Virus record (IMG/VR): IMGVR_UViG_3300025000_000269
Coordinates: 1 to 36,086 of that record
From: a virus
Direction: 5' to 3' (one strand)
Length of the DNA: 36,086 bases
The position numbers and the translations under genes were made by a program. This document shows, piece after piece, positions 22,235 to 29,462 of this stretch; position 1 is the stretch's first letter; every line of letters starts with the position of its first letter. The notes beneath the pieces were generated by a model. It saw only the letters and a list, made by a program, of their open reading frames with translations, searched no databases and was not told the DNA's origin.

Positions 22235-22289
22235 GGCAAAAAACACAACTGCCACTCACGGCGGAAAGAAACATGGAGGAGAAATAACC

Positions 22290-23153
22290 ATGGCATTAAC
22301 CAGTGACAACAACTTGGAGCGCAAGGATGGCGTGCAACAAGCTCTCCCCGTCAAAGGTGCGGCGAAGATCTATGCCGGGGCTCTCATCGCCGTAGGCGAT
22401 GACGGGTATCTTGTGCCCGGGGCGGATACGGCCGGGCTCATCTTCCAGGGCGTCTCCCTGCAGCACAAGGACAACACCAGCGGCGCCGATGGCGCTTTGA
22501 GCTGCGTCGTACATCGGCGGGGTTTGATCAAGTGCGCCATCGCCTCAGCCAGCCAGGCCAATGTCGGGGACCGCGTTTACCTGGTCGACGACGAAACGGT
22601 CGGTCTGATTGGCACCACAGACAACGATATCTTCTGCGGCATCATCGCCGGCTTTATCGACAGCACGCATGTTTGGGTGGATATCGAGCCGGCAGTTGTC
22701 CAGACGGATGTGGCCGCGCATATTGCCGACGCCAGCGACGCCCACGCGGCCAGCGCGATTTCCCTCGCGGATGCCGGGGGCTTTACCGGCCAGGGCACCG
22801 TCGAGGCGGTTATCGCCGAGATCCTGCCCAGGTCGCCGATTCTCATTGCCGACCCGGGCAATGGGGCTGCCATCCCGGTCATCCGCTCAGGCGTGTGCGC
22901 CATCACTACCGCCGGCGCAGAAACCCGCACCCTGGCGATCCCCACTGCCGATGGTCAGATAATGACACTCAGCATGGACGTCGACGGCGGCGACGGCGTG
23001 ATCACGGTGGCCTCGGCCATCAACCAGACCGGCAATAACACCATTACCATGAACGATGCCGGCGATACCATTGTCCTGGCTTCGATCAAGAAGGCAGGCG
23101 TGCGGGCCTGGCGAGTCGTTGTCAATGACGGCTGTGCCCTGTCCACTGTCTGA
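22290..23153 (+). CDS. Putative capsid decoration protein with C-terminal extension
   Basis: This 287-aa protein has a decoration-type N-terminal half: YAGALIAVGDDGYLVPGADTAGLIFQG, then GDRVYLVDDETV and CGIIAGFIDSTHVWVDI, features of small head-stabilising proteins next to the capsid gene. The C-terminal half (about 180-287: ADPGNGAAIPVIRSG and MTLSMDVDGGDGVITVA) adds a second beta domain, and a linker rich in Ala/Asp/His separates them. Family members are usually about 120-180 aa, so the extension is notable. GGAGGAG precedes ATG 22290; it lies immediately upstream of the major capsid gene. Confidence 0.65.
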   Translation: MALTSDNNLERKDGVQQALPVKGAAKIYAGALIAVGDDGYLVPGADTAGLIFQGVSLQHKDNTSGADGALSCVVHRRGLIKCAIASASQANVGDRVYLVDDETVGLIGTTDNDIFCGIIAGFIDSTHVWVDIEPAVVQTDVAAHIADASDAHAASAISLADAGGFTGQGTVEAVIAEILPRSPILIADPGNGAAIPVIRSGVCAITTAGAETRTLAIPTADGQIMTLSMDVDGGDGVITVASAINQTGNNTITMNDAGDTIVLASIKKAGVRAWRVVVNDGCALSTV

Positions 23154-23217
23154 TAATTGAACGTTTGACGACGGCTGGTAAACGAACCTGAAACATATTT
23201 CAAAGGAGAACAAAATT

Positions 23218-24264
23218 ATGAAGTCGAGATTCGCCACCATGTTGAGTTGGATCATGGTATTCGGCACCGCTTTCCTGGCCAATTGCCTTTATGGCATGGA
23301 CGCCAGAGCCACCGGTTATGATCCGTCCCTCTTAGGGCTGGTCGGTATCGGCGGCATGATCGTCAATCAAGCCAATCTGGGGAGCATCTTCATCACCCTG
23401 AAGACGATCTTCAACAAGGCCTTCGACGGAGCACCGTCCATTTGGCAGCAAACCACCATGCTGGTACCGAGCACCGGTTCACAGAATGACTACGGTTGGT
23501 TGAGCCGGTTTCCGAAAATGCGCAAGTGGGTCGGTGACAAGGTACTCAAGTCCCTTGCTGCCTTCAAATACACCATAGTCAATGACGACTGGGAGGCCAC
23601 CGTCGTAGTGAATCGCAACGACATCACTGATGACAATATCGGCATCTACGGGCCGCAGGCGCAGGAGGCTGGATATTCAGCCAAGCAGCTGCCCGACGAA
23701 ATCGACGCCGACCTAAAAAACAATGCGTTCACGAACTTCTGCTTCGATGGTCAGTATTTTTATGACACCGACCATGTTGTAGACGGAGCCAGTGTCAGCA
23801 ACAAGGGCACCGCAGCCCTGTCGGCGGCGACCACTGCCGCCGCTACTGCAAGCTACGGCGCGGCCCGGACGGCGGTCATGAGTTTCACGGATGACGAGGG
23901 CCGGCCGCTGGCCATGATCCCCGATACTCTCGAAGTGCCGCCCGCCCTGGAGGCTACGGCGCGGCTTATCTGCGAAGGCGACAAGCTCACCGACCAAAGT
24001 CCGAACCCCTACAAGGGCACGGCCAAGGTGTTGGTAAATCCCCGATTGACCAGCGCCACCGCCTGGTTCCTGCACGTGACGTCCAGACCGCTCAAACCGT
24101 TCATCTACCAGGAACGGGAAAAACCGGTGTTTGTTTCCCAAACCGACATGCAGGCTGACGGTGTTTTCATGCGCAAGGAATACAAATTTGGCGCCGAGGC
24201 CCGCGCAGCCGGCGGCTATGGTCTCTGGCAGCTGTCTTTCGGGTCGACCGGTGCCGGTGGCTGA
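23218..24264 (+). CDS. Major capsid protein, Mu gpT-like, with extra N-terminus
   Basis: This 348-aa protein builds the head shell. The gpT core is clear: MIVNQANLGSIFITLKTIFNKAF (from Met47), MRKWVGDKVLKSLAAFKYTIVN, FYDTDHVVDG and GFMRKEYKFG-like ending. Mu T starts at a position equal to Met47. The 46 residues before it include a hydrophobic, signal-like stretch (ATMLSWIMVFGTAFLANCLYG) and a second hydrophobic LLGLVGIGG. AAGGAG sits before ATG 23218, while no good site precedes codon 47, so the extension is probably translated; it may be a processed delta-domain. Confidence 0.85.
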   Translation: MKSRFATMLSWIMVFGTAFLANCLYGMDARATGYDPSLLGLVGIGGMIVNQANLGSIFITLKTIFNKAFDGAPSIWQQTTMLVPSTGSQNDYGWLSRFPKMRKWVGDKVLKSLAAFKYTIVNDDWEATVVVNRNDITDDNIGIYGPQAQEAGYSAKQLPDEIDADLKNNAFTNFCFDGQYFYDTDHVVDGASVSNKGTAALSAATTAAATASYGAARTAVMSFTDDEGRPLAMIPDTLEVPPALEATARLICEGDKLTDQSPNPYKGTAKVLVNPRLTSATAWFLHVTSRPLKPFIYQEREKPVFVSQTDMQADGVFMRKEYKFGAEARAAGGYGLWQLSFGSTGAGG

Positions 24265-24288
24265 TAACTAATTTTTTAACGCGACTTT

Positions 24289-24312
24289 AAACCGGCCGTA
24301 AAACGCCGGTTT
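24289..24312 (+). other. Hairpin after the major capsid gene
   Basis: AAACCGGC (24289-24296) and GCCGGTTT (24305-24312) form a perfect 8-bp stem with an 8-base loop. It may stabilise the capsid mRNA or dampen read-through into the next gene; there is no T-run on the + strand. TTTTTT lies upstream at about 24272, which would suit a terminator on the opposite strand. Confidence 0.5.
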
Positions 24313-24328
24313 GAAGCGGGAGGTGTCA

Positions 24329-24622
24329 ATGATTGAGATCAGAAGCAAAAAGGAAGGCTTTCGACGGGCGGGGGTGGCGCACAGTGTAGCGCCGAAGCAA
24401 TACCCGGATGATGCCTTCACAGAGAAACAACTGGAGCAGCTGCGGGCCGAGTCGATGCTGACGGTAACTCAGGTTGATGGGGATAAGGCTGCTGAAGAGG
24501 AACCTGCCAAGCCTGCAGGCAAAGCTGCAGCAACGTGGACGAAAGCCGAAATAAAAGCTGCAGTGAAGGAAACAGAATCTAAGGCAACCAAAGTACCTGA
24601 CATCCTGGACCGGGATAAATAA
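24329..24622 (+). CDS. Mu gp35-like FluMu small protein
   Basis: This 97-aa protein starts at ATG 24329 with GGGAGG five bases upstream. The N-terminal part (IEIRSKKEGFRRAGVAHS, then YPDDAFTEKQLEQLRAESML) matches the FluMu N-terminal domain of Mu gp35-type proteins, and the rest is Ala/Lys-rich (KPAGKAAATWTKAEIKAAVK). The function is unknown; it lies in the head-tail junction part of the Mu head operon, directly after the capsid gene. Confidence 0.75.
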   Translation: MIEIRSKKEGFRRAGVAHSVAPKQYPDDAFTEKQLEQLRAESMLTVTQVDGDKAAEEEPAKPAGKAAATWTKAEIKAAVKETESKATKVPDILDRDK

Positions 24623-24624
24623 CC

Positions 24625-25035
24625 ATGTACGCAACCGAGGCCGACCTCAAGAACAAACTGGATGAGGCGACTCTGATCCAGCTGACCGATGACGCCGACA
24701 CCGGCGCCATCGTCAGCGCCGTGATCGATGCCGCCCTGGAAGCCGCCGATGTCGAGATCGACGGCTACCTGTCGCGGAAATACACCCTGCCGCTGGCCAA
24801 TACCCCGCCCCTTCTTTTGCACATGGCGGCGGACATCGCCATCGTCAGCCTCTACTCCCGGCGCGGCGGACCGCCTGAGCATTGGCAGAAGCGGTATGAA
24901 AACCATATCGCCTTCCTCGGAAAAGTCGTGTCCGGAGAGATCGCCCTGGGCGTGAACGCACCGGATGCCGGCGCCAGTGTGAAACTGACAAACAGCGAGC
25001 GGATCTTCAGCCGCGAAAAGTTGAAAGGGTTCTGA
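24625..25035 (+). CDS. DUF1320 protein, Mu gp36-like
   Basis: This 136-aa protein has the DUF1320 pattern: MYATEADLKNKLDEATLIQL, then AALEAADVEIDGYLSRKYTLPL, and PPLLLHMAADIAIVSLYSRRG. In Mu-like phages it forms the head-tail connector (an HK97 gp6-type adaptor). ATG 24625 is two bases from the previous stop, so the two are translationally coupled. Length matches Mu gp36 (about 140 aa). Confidence 0.88.
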   Translation: MYATEADLKNKLDEATLIQLTDDADTGAIVSAVIDAALEAADVEIDGYLSRKYTLPLANTPPLLLHMAADIAIVSLYSRRGGPPEHWQKRYENHIAFLGKVVSGEIALGVNAPDAGASVKLTNSERIFSREKLKGF

Positions 25036-25039
25036 AAAA

Positions 25040-25474
25040 ATGAAAAGCCTGATCATCGCAACCAGAACCAGCCTCCGGGCGGGCATCGCCTACGTCAAGG
25101 ACCGGGACGTTTTCGTCACCGAGGATCTCCGCCTGGTGCGGAACATGGGCACCTACCCGGCGATCGGCATCAAGGACGGCGGGATCACCTTCGGCGCCGA
25201 GGCCGGTACGCAGGATGACGAATCGCTGCAGCTGTCCTTCTCCCTGCAGGTCAAGCTGGAAAAGCAGGAGGCGGCGATCATGGGCGACACCTCGACCAGC
25301 TCGGTAGGCGTGCTTGACATGGCGGCCGACCTGATCGCCCTGCTCAGGGACAAGCCGCCGGCAGGCTTCGATCTCGCCCTGCCCGTCTCGATAGGTGAAT
25401 CGGAGATCCTGGACACCGACAAACTGCAAATCGTCATGCTGCCGGTGACAATGAAATTTGAACGTTACAGCTAA
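25040..25474 (+). CDS. Gp37-like tail-terminator-type protein
   Basis: This 144-aa protein occupies the Mu gp37 position, five bases after gp36. It contains LIIATRTSLRAGIAYVKDRDVFV at the start and GVLDMAADLIALLRDK and TDKLQIVMLPVTMKFER in the second half, patterns of the gp37/tail-completion family. The protein probably caps the tail or joins it to the head. The family match is by eye and neighbourhood. Confidence 0.7.
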   Translation: MKSLIIATRTSLRAGIAYVKDRDVFVTEDLRLVRNMGTYPAIGIKDGGITFGAEAGTQDDESLQLSFSLQVKLEKQEAAIMGDTSTSSVGVLDMAADLIALLRDKPPAGFDLALPVSIGESEILDTDKLQIVMLPVTMKFERYS

Positions 25475-25492
25475 CCATTAAAGGATACGACA

Positions 25493-26539
25493 ATGGCGAA
25501 TGAAATTACCGGGCGTGAAACGATCTGCGGCTTTGCCAAAGCGGAGACATGGCATACGCCTGTCGCCTGCGGTGCCGGGGACGGGGTGTTGATTCTGGCC
25601 GACAACATCAAGGTCGGCATGGAACTGGAGCTGGACGAATCGGCCGGCCAGCAATGGGTGACCGAGGCGGACGCCGGCGTGGAGAAGGTTGCCGGCAACC
25701 TCGAAGCCTATATGCGCTACGAGGGGTTCGATGTCATGCTGGCGCTGATCATGGGCGCGGCCGGCGTGCCGGTCCAGCAGGAAGCGACGATCGCCTATGC
25801 CAATACCTACGACCTTACATCCAAGATCGATACCCTGTTCGGCACGCTGGCGCAAAAGAAGCTGACCGACAAGATCTGGGAATATCCCTCGGTCAAGCTG
25901 CACGGTTTCAAACTCAGCGGCGAGATGAACAAGCCGGTGAAGATCAGCTTCGAGGCGATCTGCGACACCATGAAGCGGGATTCGGAAACCAATACTGCCA
26001 CTACCATGGCCGATGTGACCGCCCTGAAAGAGAACCGGGTCATCATGAACAAGAACACCGTTTTCCGGATGAACGATCAGTCGGGTATCGCGCTGAGCGA
26101 TGCGCACAAGCTCTATCCGTCAAGTTTTGAGCTGACGTTTACCCGGCCGATGGATTCCGATTACGTGGCTGGGCAGGACGGCCTGGACGAACCGGCCGAC
26201 AACGGCTTCCCAACCTGTTCTCTGGTGCTCAAATTCCCGCGATACAACACCGCCAACGACGCCTACTTCGACGACTGGCAGGACACGGTCAGCAAGAAAA
26301 TGGATATCACCTTCACCGGCAAGGTCATCGTCGGCAGTTATAACTATAAGTTGCGGATCCTGCTTTCCAACCTCAAGATCGATGGCCCGGAAGCGCCGGT
26401 CTCCGGCCCGGGCAAGATCCCCTTTTCCATGAACTTGAAAGGAATCGGGGCAAGTGCCGCGCCTACGGGCATGACCTCGCTTACCACACCGATGCGGATC
26501 GAGGTCGTCAATACACGTACCACCGACCCGCTGGCGTAG
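25493..26539 (+). CDS. Major tail tube protein
   Basis: This 348-aa protein is likely the tail tube subunit: a beta-rich protein with EITGRETICGFAKAETWHTPVACGAGDGVLI at the start shown in short pieces, a repeat of KLHGFKLSGEMNKPVKISFEAIC (strand-turn-strand), and a C-terminal half IFTGKVIVGSYNYKLRILLSN-like. The order gp37, tube, chaperones, tape measure is the siphovirus tail order. There is no sheath gene beside it, so the tail is flexible. The 348 residues suggest two tube-fold domains. Confidence 0.75.
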   Translation: MANEITGRETICGFAKAETWHTPVACGAGDGVLILADNIKVGMELELDESAGQQWVTEADAGVEKVAGNLEAYMRYEGFDVMLALIMGAAGVPVQQEATIAYANTYDLTSKIDTLFGTLAQKKLTDKIWEYPSVKLHGFKLSGEMNKPVKISFEAICDTMKRDSETNTATTMADVTALKENRVIMNKNTVFRMNDQSGIALSDAHKLYPSSFELTFTRPMDSDYVAGQDGLDEPADNGFPTCSLVLKFPRYNTANDAYFDDWQDTVSKKMDITFTGKVIVGSYNYKLRILLSNLKIDGPEAPVSGPGKIPFSMNLKGIGASAAPTGMTSLTTPMRIEVVNTRTTDPLA

Positions 26540-26553
26540 CCTGAGGACAGACC

Positions 26554-27003
26554 ATGGATGAATTAAAACTCGCCGACATCATCGACACCCGGGACGAACA
26601 GCCGCCGATCTGGGTTGCCTACCCCGGCTCGAAAACATTCGAGGTCCTGGCGCGGCCCATCGGCGGCAAGCATCGGGAATTGGTCCAGGCAGCAACGGAG
26701 CTGAAATGGGACCTGGCGCTGATGGAAAAGCGCCAGGTGCTCAATGGCGAAAAGTACCAGGAACTGTTCGGCGACTATGTGGTGGTCGACTGGCGCGGAC
26801 TGACGGTCGAGGACGTGCGGCGGTTGGTCCTGGTCGACAACTGGCAGAAGATAAAAGGCTTCAAGGGGGAGATCGCCTTTGACCGCGCCGCGCGGCAACT
26901 CCTCATGACCTGGTCGCCCGGCTTTACCGCCTGGCTGAACCGGGTCACCTTCGACATCGAGCGCTTCAACTTGGAGCGGGAGGCCGAGGCCGAAAAAAAG
27001 TAA
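26554..27003 (+). CDS. Tail assembly chaperone, first part
   Basis: This 149-aa protein lies between the tube and tape measure genes. It is helical and acidic at the C-terminus (LEREAEAEKK). The last codons form the slippery heptamer A AAA AAG followed by TAA, and a -1 shift would join it to the next gene, as in lambda G/GT. The motif YPGSKTFEVLARPIGGKHREL near the start is compatible with tail chaperones. The function is inferred from position and the frameshift site. Confidence 0.7.
   Translation: MDELKLADIIDTRDEQPPIWVAYPGSKTFEVLARPIGGKHRELVQAATELKWDLALMEKRQVLNGEKYQELFGDYVVVDWRGLTVEDVRRLVLVDNWQKIKGFKGEIAFDRAARQLLMTWSPGFTAWLNRVTFDIERFNLEREAEAEKK
26994..27000 (+). promoter_or_regulatory. Programmed -1 frameshift site A AAA AAG
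   Basis: Seven A and a G immediately before the TAA stop in the first chaperone give the heptamer used by dnaX. Reading -1 from 27000 continues without a stop through 27314, giving a 253-aa fusion. Seen directly; frameshifting itself is inferred. Confidence 0.75.
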
Positions 27004-27314
27004 TGGCGGCGGTGCAGTTCACTCTCGATTACCCGAGCGTCAACTGCAGGCAATGCCGCCAAAACCTGGAAAACGACGATGCGGAACCTGACTGCGCTGA
27101 TTGCCCGGTTGACACCTGGGACATGCTGACCAGGCAATTGCTGGCCCTTCATGACCGGTGCTGCCCCTGGGGCGATCTGATCATGACCGCCGTACCGCAG
27201 GCTATGAACGATCTGGAAATTGGCCTGGCGGATCGTCGTCTGGCCAGGCGCTGTCTGGTCGAGATCCACCGGACAAAAAAACTTTATCATCAACAGCGAC
27301 CCGCGACCAACTAA
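27003..27314 (+). CDS. Tail assembly chaperone, second part (-1 frame)
   Basis: This 103-aa reading frame starts at the ATG that overlaps the upstream TAA, and its phase is exactly the -1 frame of the first chaperone. It has two CxxC pairs (CRQC; CADC), a metal-binding candidate in DYPSVNCRQCRQNLEND, then helices. It can be made as a separate protein by reinitiation or as the tail of the frameshift fusion. Its place before the tape measure is that of lambda T. Fusion product would be 253 aa. Confidence 0.7.
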   Translation: MAAVQFTLDYPSVNCRQCRQNLENDDAEPDCADCPVDTWDMLTRQLLALHDRCCPWGDLIMTAVPQAMNDLEIGLADRRLARRCLVEIHRTKKLYHQQRPATN

Positions 27315-27319
27315 AGACC

Positions 27320-29089
27320 ATGCCTCAGCAACAGAACGCCAAAGTAGCCATAGAGCTGTATGTCGACGACAAGGGGACGGTGCGGGTCAAGGAATTCTCC
27401 GGCAAGTCGCAGGAAGAGTTCCGCAAAATCGAAACCTCCGGCTCCGGTGCGGCGGAGAAGATCGGCGGCTCCTGGGGCAAGGTTGTCGGTGTATGGGGAA
27501 TGGTCGCCGCTGCAGCTACAGCTGTTTTTGCCGCCGTCTCCGCCCTGGTGATCACCTCATCCAGAGAGGCCAAAGAACTTGAGAATATGGCCAGGTTGGC
27601 AAAAATGGGCAGCGGCGAATTCAAGGAGTACGCCTTTGCCGTGGAGTCCGTAGGGATATCCACCGAGAAATTCGCCGACATCAGCAAGGACGTGCAGGAC
27701 AAACTGGGCGATTTTATCGCCACCGGCGGCGGCGAGTTCAAAGACTTCATGGAAAACGTTGCGCCCAAGGTCGGCTTGACCGCCGAGGCGCTGCAGAAAT
27801 TGTCGGGGCCGGATGTACTGGTGGCCGTGAAAAAGGCGATGGACGATGCCAATGTCAGTAGCGCCGAGCAGATCTTCTACATGGAATCCATCGCCGATGA
27901 CGCTTCCCTGCTGATCCCAATCCTCGAAAACAGCGGCCGGGCATTGAAAGAGAAGGCAGCGAGAGCCAAGGAGCTGGGCATTGCCCTCAGCGAAGTCGAC
28001 AGCAAGAGCCTGCGGGAGGCAGGCGCAGCGAGCACCGAAGCAGGCAGCGCCTTCGGCGGGCTGAAGAACGCCATCGCCGCCGAATTCGCTCCGGTTGTGA
28101 CGGATGTGATGCGCTGGGTTACCGAGTCGATCGTCGGTTGGAAAAACGAGGCGCGAGCTGTCGCCGGTATCTTTACCAATATCGCTCAAAGCTTCCAGGG
28201 TATGAAGGCTGTTTTTCAAGGCCGCTTATCCTTTTTCGAATTCGCCACCATGGACGCCAAAGAGTTCGACGGATGGCTGGAAAAAAATCGGAAAAGCACG
28301 GTGGAGCTGGGAACAGCAGGCGTCAAGTCGCAGAACACCTATCAAAAAGGTGTCCAGTCCACGACCAACGCCTTGAAGTATCAGGAGGCAGCCCGGCAGA
28401 AAATCCTCGACAAGCACAAGAACGAAGCCGAAGAACAAGCCGACGCCGAAAAGGAAATGTACGAAGAGGCCGGCCTCGGCGCCGATAAATATTTTTCGGC
28501 GGAAGCAACCGAATTGGTCAAAAAAGCGGCCAGGTGGAAGAAGGCCGGTGCCGATGTGTACGCCGTCGAGCAGTGGCTCTATAACCAGCTGGGGAAACTG
28601 GCCGATGAGGCGTACGAAAAAGGTGAGATCGCCGCTGGCCAGTCGGTACAGACAGTCCAGAATATGACCGGTACCATCACGGAGCAGTTCAGCAACGCCA
28701 ATAACTACATGACCGAAGTCCTGACGAATATGGGAATAAAGGTCGATGATCTGAACGGCAAGGAGATCGGCATCACCGCCAAACTCGACGGCAGCGCGGT
28801 AGTGACCGGGGTAGACGCCTTGATCGGCAAGATGGAGGAGTTGAAGAGAACCGCTTCCGCCGCACACGCCGCTGTCGGTGCCGCCACCGCTGCCGCTTCA
28901 TCAGGCTCAGGAGGCTATGAGAATCAAGACGCCTCGATGTCCGCGTCCCAGGTCGCGGAGTCCGGAGCTGCCTATAACAACAGCTTACACGCTGGCGGCA
29001 ACGTCACCTTTAATATCAACCAGCAGCTTTCCCGCTCCGACATCATTGCGATTGCAAGCGAGCAAAAGCGATTAACCAAGAGAGGCTGA
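27320..29089 (+). CDS. Tape measure protein
   Basis: This 589-aa protein sets tail length. The start is ATG 27320 (MPQQQNAKVAIEL), six bases after the chaperone stop region; an in-frame upstream Met overlaps the chaperone and is rejected. It is Ala/Lys-rich and mostly coiled coil, with a hydrophobic segment around 60-85 (VVGVWGMVAAAATAVFAAVSALVI) and a polar middle. C-terminal residues (NVTFNINQQLSRSDIIAIASEQ) match the common tape-measure ending. At about 0.15 nm per residue the tail would be near 90 nm. It is short for a siphovirus. Confidence 0.85.
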   Translation: MPQQQNAKVAIELYVDDKGTVRVKEFSGKSQEEFRKIETSGSGAAEKIGGSWGKVVGVWGMVAAAATAVFAAVSALVITSSREAKELENMARLAKMGSGEFKEYAFAVESVGISTEKFADISKDVQDKLGDFIATGGGEFKDFMENVAPKVGLTAEALQKLSGPDVLVAVKKAMDDANVSSAEQIFYMESIADDASLLIPILENSGRALKEKAARAKELGIALSEVDSKSLREAGAASTEAGSAFGGLKNAIAAEFAPVVTDVMRWVTESIVGWKNEARAVAGIFTNIAQSFQGMKAVFQGRLSFFEFATMDAKEFDGWLEKNRKSTVELGTAGVKSQNTYQKGVQSTTNALKYQEAARQKILDKHKNEAEEQADAEKEMYEEAGLGADKYFSAEATELVKKAARWKKAGADVYAVEQWLYNQLGKLADEAYEKGEIAAGQSVQTVQNMTGTITEQFSNANNYMTEVLTNMGIKVDDLNGKEIGITAKLDGSAVVTGVDALIGKMEELKRTASAAHAAVGAATAAASSGSGGYENQDASMSASQVAESGAAYNNSLHAGGNVTFNINQQLSRSDIIAIASEQKRLTKRG

Positions 29090-29093
29090 GGCC

Positions 29094-29462
29094 ATGCCAT
29101 ATCCAAAATTCGTCCTCGGCGCATCCACCCTGCAATTCTCCCGAGGTCTCCAATTTCCGCTGCCCAAACCGATCGAGGTGATCCAGGCACTGGATCGTGA
29201 CGCGGGCGGGGGGCTGCAGGTGGAGGATCTCGGGCTGACGGTCAGGCGACGGACCCTCCCTTTTAAGAGTCTGCCCCTTGCCGACTATAACGCCGCGATC
29301 GATTGGTTCGTCAATAAGGCACGGGGCGCGCTCAACAGTTTCACCTATCACGACGAAACCGGGGCCACCATGACGGTAGTCTGGGCAAATTCCATTCACG
29401 ACTTCCAGGAGACCAGCTACCAGAGATTCACCGGCGTCATCGAACTTGAGGTGGTCGGATGA
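29094..29462 (+). CDS. Minor tail protein downstream of the tape measure
   Basis: This 122-aa protein is beta-rich with FVLGASTLQFSRGLQFPLP and NSFTYHDETGATMTVVW, resembling distal-tail proteins of the lambda M or L type. It starts five bases past the tape measure stop and overlaps the next gene by four bases. A tail-tip role is inferred from the position; no specific family is named. Confidence 0.6.
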   Translation: MPYPKFVLGASTLQFSRGLQFPLPKPIEVIQALDRDAGGGLQVEDLGLTVRRRTLPFKSLPLADYNAAIDWFVNKARGALNSFTYHDETGATMTVVWANSIHDFQETSYQRFTGVIELEVVG

